A stretch of 64,000 nt of DNA from Fredinandcohnia quinoae (lineage in GTDB: Bacteria; Bacillota; Bacilli; Bacillales; Bacillaceae_L). Location: contig NZ_JAKTTI010000003.1 in assembly GCF_022427965.1 (NCBI RefSeq), positions 1 through 64,000 on the forward strand, given 5' to 3'. Below the pieces are notes generated by a model, which had not been told where the DNA came from, made no database searches, and saw only the letters and a program-made list of their open reading frames with translations. This document shows positions 53,561 through 62,452 of this stretch, piece by piece; position 1 is the first letter of the stretch; every line of letters starts with the position of its first letter. The position numbers were made by a program, and so were the translations under genes.

Positions 53561-54823
53561 ATGAACGATTTATATTTGTTGAACAGTGTTTGGATCGTGT
53601 TAGGTGCTATACTGGTGATTTTTATGCAAGGCGGTTTTATTTTACTCGAAGCTGGTTCAACACGGATGAAAAATGCGGGACATATTGCTGGAAAAGTAAT
53701 TTTCACTTTCAGTATGGCATCCATTGTATTTTGGGCGGTTGGGTATGGTTTTATTTTTGGAGAACAAGCAAACCTTTTCGTTGGATTATCCGATTTCTTT
53801 TATTCCGGTTATGAAATCGAAGGTTCTAATTATGCTACGACAGCCTTCTTTCTTTTCCAACTTGCATTTGCAGGTATTTCCTTAACGATTGCTTTTGGAG
53901 GATTCGCCGAACGAGCTAAGCTTTCCGTATATATCATTTTTTCGATTCTGTTCTCAGTTGCAATTTATCCTGTCATCGCACACTGGATTTGGGGAGGTGG
54001 CTGGTTGGCGGAACACGGGAAACAAGACTTCGCTGGTTCAACCGTCGTTCATCTTACCGGTGCGATGGCCGCATTGGCTGCCACGCTATTATTAAAACCA
54101 CGAATTGGAAAATATAATCGAGATGGCTCATCCAATAATTTAGCAGGCCATAATCAAGTATATACTGCCTTAGGTGTTTTAATTTTATGGATTGGTTGGT
54201 TCGGTTTTAACGCTGGGAGTACTCTCGGTGTTGATGATGGTTTCTTTGGATATGTAGCTTTAAATACGAATTTAGCAGCTGCAGCAGGTGCTATCAGTGC
54301 TTTATTTATTTCATGGATTGTTCTCGGAAAAGCAGATGTTCCAACAATGTTAAATGGTGCTCTCGCAGGACTCGTTGCAATTACAGCTTCCTGTGCCTTT
54401 GTCGAAACATGGGCGTCTGTTGTTATTGGTTTGATCGCTGGAATCCTTGTGTTCTACAGTGTAAGATTCTTTGATCGTTTAAAAATCGATGATCCCATTT
54501 ATGCTCTGTCCGTTCATGGAGCTGCAGGGATATGGGGGACGTTATCAACAGGATTTTTTGCTACCCCAGAATTAGCCACCGTAGGGCAAGCAGGCATATT
54601 TTATGGCGGAGGCTTTACACAGCTTGGCGTGCAAGCACTAGGAATTATTACATCTGGCTTGTATGCATTCGCAGTAGTCTTTGTATTATTACTTGTGATG
54701 AAATTCGCGATGGGTGGGTTACGCGTAACGGAAGATGAAGAAATAGCCGGTTTAGATATTAGTGAACATGGCAGCTACGGTTATCCGGAAGTATTTGTAT
54801 CGAAGGATTCAGAAACAGCGTAA
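53561..54823 (+). CDS. amt: Ammonium transporter
   Basis: A 420-residue Amt/MEP/Rh channel of 11 membrane segments. The pore signatures WIVLGAILVIFMQGGFILLEAG, WIWGGGWLAE, DFAGSTVVHLTGAMAAL and SVHGAAGIWGTLSTGFFA contain the twin-His and gate residues expected. It admits ammonium when nitrogen is short. AAAAGGAGG precedes the ATG. A TnrA-like box lies upstream. Unlike B. subtilis nrgAB no PII (glnK) gene follows; the next gene is convergent. Normal length. Confidence 0.95.
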   Translation: MNDLYLLNSVWIVLGAILVIFMQGGFILLEAGSTRMKNAGHIAGKVIFTFSMASIVFWAVGYGFIFGEQANLFVGLSDFFYSGYEIEGSNYATTAFFLFQLAFAGISLTIAFGGFAERAKLSVYIIFSILFSVAIYPVIAHWIWGGGWLAEHGKQDFAGSTVVHLTGAMAALAATLLLKPRIGKYNRDGSSNNLAGHNQVYTALGVLILWIGWFGFNAGSTLGVDDGFFGYVALNTNLAAAAGAISALFISWIVLGKADVPTMLNGALAGLVAITASCAFVETWASVVIGLIAGILVFYSVRFFDRLKIDDPIYALSVHGAAGIWGTLSTGFFATPELATVGQAGIFYGGGFTQLGVQALGIITSGLYAFAVVFVLLLVMKFAMGGLRVTEDEEIAGLDISEHGSYGYPEVFVSKDSETA

Positions 54824-54832
54824 TTTTTCAAA

Positions 54833-54874
54833 AGTCCAGGACTACCAAATGGTTATCCTGGATTCGTTTTTCTA
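54833..54874. terminator. Terminator of amt
   Basis: TCCAGGA and TCCTGGA with inner ACCA/TGGT pairing, then GTTTTTC; shared with the convergent AlkD-like gene. Confidence 0.7.
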
Positions 54875-54876
54875 CA

Positions 54877-55584
54877 CTAACACCTTACATATTTACGTTT
54901 GAAACCAAGCTTTCCTCGATCGACTTCCTTTTGAATATTTTCGGAAGCATGAAGAATGCTGCTCTTTTTCCCCTCCCGCTTCATTTCGATCGGTCCTACA
55001 GAATTAGCAGTTTCAACTGCCTTCTCATGAAGTGGTACATACGAAATCGCAACTGTGTACATAAAGTTATTCATAGCAGATTTAGTCCGTTCAGGGGAAT
55101 CCTGAATCGTCTCATTTACTTGTACGAGCATATTTGCAAGCTTATCAGGGTTAAACTCTGTGTCTTTTCGATTTCCTAAAAGCCAACAGTAACAGCTCCA
55201 GCCTGCTGACATTCTGAGCTCGTCCCCACTTGCAATCCATTTATCGGCAACAGCATGAGCTATGTCGGTTTCTGCTAATGTAACTGCAACGACATAATCT
55301 GATAGCATATAAAAATACGCCCCATCAATCCAACGTTCAAAATCTTCCTCAGTCATCGCCTTCGGATCCGCAATGACACCAGCAAAATACATCGCATCGT
55401 AGTTTCCAGTAGCATACAGTTGTTCTGCCAATGGCTGATTTTTCTTGATTATTTTTGACATCGGCTTCATAGCTCCTGTAGCCACTCCAAAAAGCGGTTC
55501 ATGTGCACCATTGTTGATGTACATCTTTTTCATTCGTTCCTTCCCGAGCGCTTCCAACTCCTGCATAACCATTTCGAATTCCAT
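54877..55584 (-). CDS. DNA alkylation repair protein (AlkD-like HEAT fold)
   Basis: A 235-residue helical protein of the DNA-alkylation-repair family related to AlkC/AlkD, whose glycosylases remove N3- and N7-alkylated purines using HEAT-like repeats. Supporting features are the N-terminal LEALGKERMKKMYINNGAHEPLFGVATGAMKPMSK and the repeated helical pattern with SCYCWLLGNRKDTEF. The length is normal for the family. I do not see the full active-site set, so it could also be a non-catalytic AlkD2-type relative. Its promoter lies at 55623-55650. Confidence 0.8.
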   Translation of the reverse strand: MEFEMVMQELEALGKERMKKMYINNGAHEPLFGVATGAMKPMSKIIKKNQPLAEQLYATGNYDAMYFAGVIADPKAMTEEDFERWIDGAYFYMLSDYVVAVTLAETDIAHAVADKWIASGDELRMSAGWSCYCWLLGNRKDTEFNPDKLANMLVQVNETIQDSPERTKSAMNNFMYTVAISYVPLHEKAVETANSVGPIEMKREGKKSSILHASENIQKEVDRGKLGFKRKYVRC

Positions 55585-55622
55585 ACTTTAATCCCCCAAC
55601 TTTTAAGTCTTCTTGTGGAATT

Positions 55623-55650
55623 ATTATATAATATCCTCTTATATAAACAA
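55623..55650 (-). promoter_or_regulatory. Sigma-A promoter of the AlkD-like gene
   Basis: On the minus strand TTGTTT (55645-55650), 16-bp spacer, TATAAT (55623-55628), 38 bp before the start codon. Confidence 0.65.
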
Positions 55651-55673
55651 ACTAATAGGGGTTGTTATTAATT

Positions 55674-55716
55674 CTTTATACTTTCTTTATACTTTTCTAG
55701 TTAATTTATTTATAAC
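55674..55716 (+). promoter_or_regulatory. Tandem 11-bp direct repeats and -10 box before the ABC-TCS operon
   Basis: CTTTATACTTT occurs twice back to back (55674-55684 and 55685-55695), followed after 15 bp by TATAAC (55711-55716) and, further on, by the ABC gene start at 55761. One helical turn between direct repeats, next to a -10 without -35, is the usual binding-site form of OmpR-type response regulators; the operon encodes one. Confidence 0.55.
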
Positions 55717-55760
55717 TGCCGCTTATTCTATGATTATCAACATTGAAAGGATGACGATTC

Positions 55761-56678
55761 ATGACGGAAACGATTCTTAAGGCAACGAATGTTTCAAAAA
55801 TATATGGTAAACACAAAGCTCTCGATAAAGTAACAATCGAAATTAAACGTGGTATGATTTACGGTTTAATTGGTGAGAATGGCGCAGGGAAATCGACATT
55901 CATGCGCACCATTATGGGGTTAATCACTATCGATGAAGGAACCATTGAACTGTTTGGAGAAACTGGTACGAAGGGATTGCAGCATGCTAGAAGAATGATG
56001 GGACAATCCATTGAAACACCCGCACTTTATCCTGATTTAACGGCACGAGAAAATCTGAAAGTACAAGCGGCCAACGGGGGTGTGAGCGAACGGGAAATTG
56101 ATGATTTACTTCGTCTAATGAACATTGAGAATACAGGTAAGAAGAAAGCCAAAAACTTTTCTTTAGGAATGCGACAACGTTTAGCAATTGCCTCAACACT
56201 TATTACAAACCCTGAATTTTTAATCCTAGATGAGCCCACAAATGGTCTTGATCCATCAGGTATTGTTGAAATGCGTGAAATCATTAATCGTTTGGTTACT
56301 GAGCGGGGTATCACTGTCTTACTTTCAAGTCACTTACTTGATGAGCTTTCTCAGATTGCAACACATTATGGTATTTTGCATGATGGAAAACTCATCAGCG
56401 AGCTCTCAAAGGAGGAGTTGGCTCGTGAAACTCGCAGGTACATTGAATTAGAAACAAGTGAAGTTCAAAAAGCAGTCGTTGTGCTAGATGACTTAGGGAT
56501 ATCGGATTATGAAGTGATCAATGGAACTGAGATTAATATCTTTGAACACCTGGATGACGCTGCCACAATCAACCGTTCGTTAGTCTTAGCTAATGTGAAT
56601 GTTTCTCGTATTGGTACAACTAGACAGAAACTCGAGGATTATTTTTTACAATTAACAGGGGGAAGAACTCATGCTTAA
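55761..56678 (+). CDS. ABC transporter ATP-binding protein (BcrA-like)
   Basis: A 305-residue ATPase: Walker A GENGAGKS (38-45), signature FSLGMRQRLAIA, Walker B FLILDEPTNGLDPSG, His switch LSSHLLDE, then an 80-residue C-terminal accessory domain. The sequence is closest in pattern to the BcrA / lantibiotic-immunity export ATPases. AAAGGATG precedes the ATG. Eight bases overlap the permease gene, so translation is coupled. With the two-component genes that follow it forms a self-regulated detoxification-type unit; the compound is unknown. Confidence 0.9.
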   Translation: MTETILKATNVSKIYGKHKALDKVTIEIKRGMIYGLIGENGAGKSTFMRTIMGLITIDEGTIELFGETGTKGLQHARRMMGQSIETPALYPDLTARENLKVQAANGGVSEREIDDLLRLMNIENTGKKKAKNFSLGMRQRLAIASTLITNPEFLILDEPTNGLDPSGIVEMREIINRLVTERGITVLLSSHLLDELSQIATHYGILHDGKLISELSKEELARETRRYIELETSEVQKAVVVLDDLGISDYEVINGTEINIFEHLDDAATINRSLVLANVNVSRIGTTRQKLEDYFLQLTGGRTHA

Positions 56679-57450
56679 TCTCTTAACTGCTGAAAGAATC
56701 AAATTATTTCGAAGCAAAAAACTATGGATTGTCTTAAGTCTTTTAATCTTGCTTCCGATCTATCAAGCCCTGAATAGTAAAATGAGCGTGCATTATGGAA
56801 ACGAACTTGTCCAAGCAATTGATACAGTCATTAATGGAGCAACAGGTATTCTTATGATGGAAAAAAACGGATTAACCATTTTACTCATCATAAGTGCTTT
56901 TATCAGCTTTCTTATCGGTGAAGAATTTCAAAATGGAACAATTCGAAATGCATTGTCACTTGGTCGTAGCCGTACCCATTATTATCTATCAAAATTTGTG
57001 GTTGCCGCACTGCTTACCTTATTTGGGGTAATCATAATGACTGTGCTTGGAATGTTAAGCTTTTCAATCGTGTTTGGTTATGGTGAAGTTGCTGAAATTA
57101 ACAATTATTTTAGCTATGCACTAAAATCCTTCGGCACCCTTTATTTATTAATTTTGGCAAACGTCTCAATCTATGTGATGGTTAGCTTTCTGACAAAAAG
57201 GAGCAGCGTCTCACTTATTTGGAGTTTTATTTATACAATTGGGACTGGTTTTGTTCCTGGAATTTTCCAACAAACTGAACATTTTAAGCAGGTCACATAC
57301 TGGTTTACGGAATCCTTCATGTTCTATTCAGATTTTGCAAATCCAACAGATATCGCAAAGTATCCTGAGATGATCTTGGTAAGTCTTATCACAATTGTGT
57401 TATCATCAACGATAGGAATCCTTCTATTTAAACGAACTGATATCAAATAA
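56671..57450 (+). CDS. ABC transporter permease
   Basis: A 259-residue membrane protein with six hydrophobic segments, of the ABC-2 type that pairs with BcrA-like ATPases. LLTAERIKLFRSKKLWIVLSLLILL is a typical opening, and GEEFQNGTIRNALSLGRSRTHYYLSK is the family's central cytoplasmic segment, which is strongly conserved in this group. GGGGGAAG lies inside the ATPase gene before the ATG. It probably exports or removes a lipid-active peptide or similar compound. Confidence 0.88.
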   Translation: MLNLLTAERIKLFRSKKLWIVLSLLILLPIYQALNSKMSVHYGNELVQAIDTVINGATGILMMEKNGLTILLIISAFISFLIGEEFQNGTIRNALSLGRSRTHYYLSKFVVAALLTLFGVIIMTVLGMLSFSIVFGYGEVAEINNYFSYALKSFGTLYLLILANVSIYVMVSFLTKRSSVSLIWSFIYTIGTGFVPGIFQQTEHFKQVTYWFTESFMFYSDFANPTDIAKYPEMILVSLITIVLSSTIGILLFKRTDIK

Positions 57451-57464
57451 GTAGGTCGATAAAG

Positions 57465-58136
57465 ATGGCAACCATATTGATCATTGAAGACGATATTGCA
57501 ATTCATTCATTAATCAAAGAAGCATTAAATTTACATGGTTATAGCACACAAAGTGCATATTCGGGTACTGAAGGAAAATTGTTGTTCGAATATGGCCATG
57601 TCGATTTAGTTCTTCTAGATTTAATGCTTCCCGGGATGAATGGGGAAGAATTTCTCCAAGACATTCGGCATAACTCAACAATTCCAGTGATTGTGATTTC
57701 AGCAAAAAATGACCAACACTCAAAATTGGAGCTTTTGACAAATGGAGCAGATGATTACATCACAAAACCTTTTGATGTGAAGGAGCTACTTGCGCGAATT
57801 CACATTCAATTACGCCATGCAACACTAGCTTCAGTCAGTAGTCGAAAAGACATTCAATATAAAAATATTGACGTAAACTTAGACACACGTGAAGTGAAGG
57901 TAAACAATCAAACTCTACATTTTACTGGACGCGAATACGCCATACTTCTACTTTTTCTAGAGAATCCACAAAAGGTATTCAGTCGCGCCAATATTTATGA
58001 AAGTGTTTGGAATGAACCCTATTTTGATAGCGATAAAACAATTAACATGCATATCAGTAATTTACGAAATAAACTCAACCGTGAAGACACAAACTACATT
58101 AAAACGATATGGGGCATAGGCTTTAAATTCGATTAA
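57465..58136 (+). CDS. OmpR-family response regulator
   Basis: A 223-residue regulator. Receiver domain 1-115: acidic pocket Glu8/Asp9, phosphoacceptor Asp52 (LLDLMLPG), conserved Lys in DYITKPF; DNA-binding winged helix about 128-223 (FTGREYAILLLFLENPQKVFSRANIYESVW, MHISNLRNKL, IWGIGF). It lies 14 bp after the permease gene and five bp before the kinase gene. It probably binds the direct repeats at 55674-55695 and activates its own operon. Confidence 0.93.
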   Translation: MATILIIEDDIAIHSLIKEALNLHGYSTQSAYSGTEGKLLFEYGHVDLVLLDLMLPGMNGEEFLQDIRHNSTIPVIVISAKNDQHSKLELLTNGADDYITKPFDVKELLARIHIQLRHATLASVSSRKDIQYKNIDVNLDTREVKVNNQTLHFTGREYAILLLFLENPQKVFSRANIYESVWNEPYFDSDKTINMHISNLRNKLNREDTNYIKTIWGIGFKFD

Positions 58137-58150
58137 GGAGCGTGAATGTG

Positions 58151-59059
58151 ATGTGGGGATGGATATTTGTATTCATAGCATTGGCGCTTCTTTTTTATAT
58201 TATTTTCTTAAAGAGAGAACTACGGAAATTGAAGCATGGGGTCAAAGGCATTCCTGCTCGTGCCAGTTATGGTAGTAGACTATATCTCGATTTTCGTGAA
58301 AAGACACTAATGAATTTAGTTGATGAATTGAATCGAATGATCGATGCGTTCGAAGAAAAACAGCAGCAAGCAAAGCAAATGGAAGAGAATGTGAAGCTAT
58401 CAATTGCTGGGCTCTCTCATGATTTACGGACTCCCCTTACGTCCATTAATGGCTATGTTCAACTTTTACATGCGACCACGGATGAAGCGAAGAAGGCACA
58501 CTATCTGAAGATTATCGAACACTCGGTTATACGTCTGATTGAAATGACCGATGAATTTTATGACTTAGCCCGCATTGAAACAAACCAAAAAGAAATCACA
58601 TTATCTTCAACTTCTCTCTCCAACCTAGTTGAGGACATCTTTTTATCGTTTTATGAACAATTTGAGGAAAAGAAAATTGAACTGCAATTTCAAGAACAAG
58701 TATATGATCCGCAAATTATAGCCGACAAATTGATGCTGACACGTGTCATTCAAAATATCGCTCAAAATATACTTCGCTATGCTAATAGTAAAGCAGTTAT
58801 TGCCTATGAAAATGCAGAAAACCATCTGATTTTTACCGTTAAAAATGACATCAAACAAGAAAGTAAGGTTGCCATCGAAAAGGTATTTTTGCGTTTCTAT
58901 ACAGAAGTCACCAGTAGAACAAATACTGAATCAAGTGGGTTAGGCCTTTATCTTTCTAAAAAGCTAGTTGAAAAGATGAATGGGAAAATGGATGCAGACC
59001 TGAATGATAACTGGTTTATCCTAAAAATTCATTTTCCGACTAATGGAAATCAAACATAA
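58151..59059 (+). CDS. Sensor histidine kinase with one membrane helix
   Basis: A 302-residue kinase. A single N-terminal membrane helix (about 3-20) without extracellular domain is followed by a linker, HisKA with His90 in LSHDLRTPLTS, and HATPase with QNIAQNILRYA (N box), and SSGLGLYLSK (G box). The lack of an external sensor is typical of kinases that take their signal through a partner transporter, here probably the ABC pair of the same operon. I use the ATG at 58151; GTG codons at 58142 and 58148 are alternatives behind the AAGGAG box. Confidence 0.9.
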   Translation: MWGWIFVFIALALLFYIIFLKRELRKLKHGVKGIPARASYGSRLYLDFREKTLMNLVDELNRMIDAFEEKQQQAKQMEENVKLSIAGLSHDLRTPLTSINGYVQLLHATTDEAKKAHYLKIIEHSVIRLIEMTDEFYDLARIETNQKEITLSSTSLSNLVEDIFLSFYEQFEEKKIELQFQEQVYDPQIIADKLMLTRVIQNIAQNILRYANSKAVIAYENAENHLIFTVKNDIKQESKVAIEKVFLRFYTEVTSRTNTESSGLGLYLSKKLVEKMNGKMDADLNDNWFILKIHFPTNGNQT

Positions 59060-59087
59060 TAGAAATTTAACGACCTTTCCTTCTATT

Positions 59088-59645
59088 TTATAAGGATACA
59101 ATTGCAATTAGCTGCTGATTGAGCTCTTGGATCGGTGTCTTGAATTCCTGCCGGTGCCATTCGATTAAGATTCCTAGAATCGCATTCGTCTGATAGCTAA
59201 TCAGATAGTCTATCTTTATACCATGTTCTACTTCCAGCACACTTTCCTTGATTGATTCTTTTATAAATGAACGCAATGTATCAAAAAGTAAATAGTAATA
59301 CATCATTGGAATTCGTTGATCAAAGATAATTTGATAGAAATCTTGATATTTCTCTACATGATAAAAGATTTTAATCATGTCAGCTTCAATATTCTCAATC
59401 GTAAAGTTCGTCTTATAATAGGGTTCCTCATAGGACCGTCTAAAATCTTCAACAATGACCTCAAAGTAATGTTTGAAAACACCATGAACATCGGTATAGT
59501 GCAAATAAAATGTGCCACGATTAATGTTTGCTAAACGACATAGCTCAGCAATTGTGATCGACTCTAATGGTTTCGATTTTAATAAGGTTAATAGAGCATG
59601 GCGTAAACTTTCCTGTGTTTTAATAACCCGAAGATCCTTTTTCAA
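59088..59645 (-). CDS. TetR/AcrR-family regulator
   Basis: A 185-residue TetR-type repressor. The N-terminal helix-turn-helix reads ITIAELCRLANINRGTFYLHYTDV (about 28-52). The C-terminal ligand domain has the TetR_C_33 character (YLISYQTNAILGILIEWHRQEF). It starts at TTG with GGGGTG nine bases before it. It is divergent from the SDR gene, with a TGTTGA-N4-TCAACA palindrome in between, the usual arrangement for a repressor that controls itself and its neighbour. The ligand is unknown. Confidence 0.9.
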   Translation of the reverse strand: MKKDLRVIKTQESLRHALLTLLKSKPLESITIAELCRLANINRGTFYLHYTDVHGVFKHYFEVIVEDFRRSYEEPYYKTNFTIENIEADMIKIFYHVEKYQDFYQIIFDQRIPMMYYYLLFDTLRSFIKESIKESVLEVEHGIKIDYLISYQTNAILGILIEWHRQEFKTPIQELNQQLIAIVSL

Positions 59646-59684
59646 AATAATTTCACCCCATTATTGAACAATTTTCGAATTATG

Positions 59685-59700
59685 TGTTGATTACTCAACA
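59685..59700. promoter_or_regulatory. TetR-type operator palindrome
   Basis: TGTTGA-TTAC-TCAACA, a perfect six-bp inverted repeat between the divergent tetR and SDR genes. It starts 40 bp before tetR and ends 20 bp upstream of the SDR -35 box. Confidence 0.5.
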
Positions 59701-59720
59701 TTTTTTGCCTTTTCTGTTGT

Positions 59721-59749
59721 TTGTATTTCTATTTCCTTTCTATTATAAT
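59721..59749 (+). promoter_or_regulatory. Sigma-A promoter of the SDR gene
   Basis: TTGTAT (59721-59726), 17-bp spacer, TATAAT (59744-59749), 53 bp before the start codon. Confidence 0.65.
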
Positions 59750-59801
59750 TTTTATTGCACAGGTGTTCAATATCTATATTGATTATTTGGAGGGGTTTAG
59801 G

Positions 59802-60563
59802 ATGAAATTAAAAGATAAAGTTGCTGTTGTAACAGGTGCTGCTTCAGGAATGGGGAAAGCAATCGCTGAATTGTATGCTAAGGAAGGTGCAAAAGTCATC
59901 GTTGCAGACCTTAACCTAGAAGGCGCAGAAGCAGTAGTGAAAGAAATCACTCAAAACAATGGTGTTGCAAAAGCAGTTCAAGTTAACGTTGCGAAACAAG
60001 AAGACATTGACAACATGATTGATACTGCAGTTAACGAATATGGAACATTAGATATTCTTGTGAATAATGCAGGTATTATGGATGGATTCGAACCTGTTGG
60101 CGATATTCTTGATGAACGCTGGGATTTAATCTTTGATGTGAATACGAAAAGTGTTATGAGAGCGATTCGTAAGGCATTACCAATTTTCTTAGAAAAAGAA
60201 AATGGTGTTATCATTAATACTGCTTCAACTGGTGGATTAAATGGTGCACATGCTGGAGCAGCATATGGCGCATCTAAGCATGCAGTTATCGGCCTTACAA
60301 AAAATACAGGTTATATGTATGCACCAAAAGGCATCCGTTGTAATGCGATCGCACCTGGTGGTGTTGCAACAAATATTGCATCCTCTATGAAAGGTTTCAA
60401 TCAATTAGGGATGGAACGTACGAAAGCTGTACAAGCCGTAATGCCAAGAATAGGACAACCAGAAGAAATTGCTCAAGTAGCGCTATTCCTAGCATCTGAT
60501 GATTCAAGCTTTGTTAACGGTACGGTATTCACAGCTGACGGTGGATGGACCGCGGCATTTTAA
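59802..60563 (+). CDS. SDR-family oxidoreductase, glucose-1-dehydrogenase-like
   Basis: A 253-residue classical short-chain dehydrogenase: cofactor motif TGAASGMG (11-18), Asp after strand two (VIVADLN), NNAG, and the active-site Tyr-Lys in YGASKHAV; the ending VFTADGGWTAAF is typical. The ATG at 59802 follows TTGGAGGGG; an upstream in-frame ATG at 59721 lies on the promoter and has no ribosome binding site. Control by the divergent TetR gene is likely. Substrates of this family vary too widely to name one. It is only distantly similar to the SDR at 3.2 kb. Confidence 0.88.
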   Translation: MKLKDKVAVVTGAASGMGKAIAELYAKEGAKVIVADLNLEGAEAVVKEITQNNGVAKAVQVNVAKQEDIDNMIDTAVNEYGTLDILVNNAGIMDGFEPVGDILDERWDLIFDVNTKSVMRAIRKALPIFLEKENGVIINTASTGGLNGAHAGAAYGASKHAVIGLTKNTGYMYAPKGIRCNAIAPGGVATNIASSMKGFNQLGMERTKAVQAVMPRIGQPEEIAQVALFLASDDSSFVNGTVFTADGGWTAAF

Positions 60564-60577
60564 GATATAATGAAAAA

Positions 60578-60620
60578 TAAAAGGCTCTTAAAAGATTTTT
60601 CTTTTTGGAGCCTTTTTTAT
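60578..60620 (+). terminator. Terminator of the SDR gene
   Basis: AAAAGGCTC and GAGCCTTTT with a 20-base loop, followed by TT runs. Confidence 0.7.
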
Positions 60621-60646
60621 CCTCATTTTTCTCATAACCAACAGAG

Positions 60647-61138
60647 TTATAAAAAGTTCCTACTCGAGCTGCTATTCTCACCACTATGAAAAAACCACAC
60701 ACAAAATATACGCACTAAAAAGAATGAAAGAAAGATGGTAATCCAACTAATATACCATTCCCAATGTATGTAATCGATGAGGGCAGTGTATTTTTCGATC
60801 AGTACTTCACCCGCAGTCAGCACAGAGGTATACCCGACATAATATCCCAATTGAACGAGTACACTTCTATCACTGGGATACCATACATTAAAAAGGGCAC
60901 ATACAGCTGGAAAAGCATAATACTCATATGTGAAGCTCGTCCGATTAATCGCACTAAATAAACGGACAGGATATTCAATCATGTCAAACTCAACGACTAA
61001 TAATCCAAAAAGAAAAGTAATAACCTGTTTGAACAAAAAAGCTACTGCAGCAAGTCGAATTTGTTTTACCGCTGTAAAGATAAGAATTCCTGTAGCCATT
61101 GCATTCACGATGATGAGAATCCACCATTCAATTCTCAT
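60647..61138 (-). CDS. CBO0543-family membrane protein
   Basis: A 163-residue protein with about five hydrophobic segments. The pattern VEFDMIEYPVRLF, YEYYAFPAVCALFNVWYP and GEVLIEKYTALIDYIHWEW is that of the CBO0543 family, small membrane proteins of unknown function found in several copies in Bacillus and Clostridium. It overlaps the end of the next such gene by four bases (ATGA), so the two are coupled and probably act together. Confidence 0.78.
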   Translation of the reverse strand: MRIEWWILIIVNAMATGILIFTAVKQIRLAAVAFLFKQVITFLFGLLVVEFDMIEYPVRLFSAINRTSFTYEYYAFPAVCALFNVWYPSDRSVLVQLGYYVGYTSVLTAGEVLIEKYTALIDYIHWEWYISWITIFLSFFLVRIFCVWFFHSGENSSSSRNFL

Positions 61139-61632
61139 TTACCCAACCGCCAATCTATTAAAAATGAGGCTTTTTCATTATAGAATAAGCTGCAACAAAC
61201 TCTACTTATATAAAAGAGGAACCCCAAATACAACCACATCCAATACCAGGTTAAGTATCCATATTCTAATAAATCTGTATATCTCTCAATGCATACATCA
61301 AACAATGTAATAACAGAAACCCAGGCAAAAAAGTACAAAATTTCATACCACTGACTACTCATTACTTTCTTATTGACGTAATAAATCGAAAACAATACAG
61401 GATAAAAAAAGTAATCAATTGTAAGGGGGAGATCTGTTGCTTTAGGAAGCTCCCGCACAGGAGCCGTTAGCCAATCTAATTGAAAAGCAGGCATATCGAA
61501 AAGCCAAATCCATGCTTGAAATACCAATATTGCCATTAATCCCCTACGCCACTTTTTTCGGGGAACAAACAGAAGAAAGGATGCAAAACCAATAACCCAC
61601 ATTCCAATTAGTATCAAGTGCTCAATCAGCAT
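61135..61632 (-). CDS. CBO0543-family membrane protein
   Basis: A 165-residue paralogue of the preceding protein with the same layout: four to five hydrophobic segments, FDMPAFQLDWLTAPVREL, IDYFFYPVLFSIYYVNKKV, then a conserved FDVCIERYTDLLEYGYLTWYW that matches the IEKYTALIDYIHWEW segment of its neighbour. First gene of the two-gene unit. Function unknown; the tandem pair suggests a heteromer in the membrane. Confidence 0.78.
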   Translation of the reverse strand: MLIEHLILIGMWVIGFASFLLFVPRKKWRRGLMAILVFQAWIWLFDMPAFQLDWLTAPVRELPKATDLPLTIDYFFYPVLFSIYYVNKKVMSSQWYEILYFFAWVSVITLFDVCIERYTDLLEYGYLTWYWMWLYLGFLFYISRVCCSLFYNEKASFLIDWRLGK

Positions 61633-61856
61633 GTTTCAGTAATGCCCCCCACCAATAAGATAATGACTCTTATATTATAAGCAAAAAAAGGATTTTCTAT
61701 TTTTATGAGTCTTATTCCATATATCCTAGCAGATTGGTAAATTGTGTATTTTCTTGGACTCATTCAGCTCAGGGAATCCAATGAAAGCTTTTCCTTTGTA
61801 TAAATTTATACAAATAGTGAAATCTAAAGAAAAAGTGGAAAGGAGTGCTAAAAGAT

Positions 61857-62321
61857 ATGCTTGTATCCGTGGTTCGGATAGGCTTCATATTATCCTGGCT
61901 AACTGTTTTTTTCATTCCTAAACAAACAGTGAAAAGATACCTCCCCTCCTCTATAATGGCTGCATTATTAGTGATGACCACTGTATTTATTGGGTCACAT
62001 TACAATGCTTGGGAAGTGAAAAGCGGCGGGACAAAAACGAGGATTTACAACATATTAAGTGTCATTTTAGGGCCTTTCTCAGTAGGAACCCTATGGATTT
62101 TGCGTCTTACCTATGGGAAGTTTTGGCTATATGTATTGATCAATTTCATTCAAAATCTAATTTATGCTAATCCTATCTTAAATTATTTGGATAAAATACG
62201 TTTCATAAAATACGTTTCATTCACACGAATTCATCATATGATTGCCTCCATGTCTTACGCCTTGATCGTCTATGGATTTCAATCGTTTCTTGAAAAACCT
62301 GTTTCAGATTATTCGGATTGA
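61857..62321 (+). CDS. Small multi-pass membrane protein of unknown function
   Basis: A 154-residue protein with three to four hydrophobic segments and a basic loop (PKQTVKRYLPSS). The order of hydrophobic segments recalls the adjacent CBO0543-type proteins (opening in FILSWLTVFFIPKQTVKRYLPSSIMAALLVM compared with LFVPRKKWRRGLMAILVF in the neighbour), so a distant relationship is possible. AAAGGAG lies before both the ATG at 61857 and a GTG at 61845; spacing favours the ATG. A hairpin follows. I cannot name a function. Confidence 0.68.
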   Translation: MLVSVVRIGFILSWLTVFFIPKQTVKRYLPSSIMAALLVMTTVFIGSHYNAWEVKSGGTKTRIYNILSVILGPFSVGTLWILRLTYGKFWLYVLINFIQNLIYANPILNYLDKIRFIKYVSFTRIHHMIASMSYALIVYGFQSFLEKPVSDYSD

Positions 62322-62338
62322 CTAGAAAAAGGAAATGT

Positions 62339-62370
62339 CCAGAAAGTCAGTAAAAGCTGACTTTTTGGAT
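62339..62370 (+). terminator. Terminator of the membrane protein gene
   Basis: CCAGAAAGTCAG-TAAAAG-CTGACTTTTTGG, a 12-bp stem with one mismatch. Confidence 0.7.
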
Positions 62371-62452
62371 ATCCTTTTTTGTATTAATCTAGCATTTCTT
62401 GGTTGAACCCTTGTCACATATACAGTCCTTTTCAGTCTTTGTTAAGCCTTCT

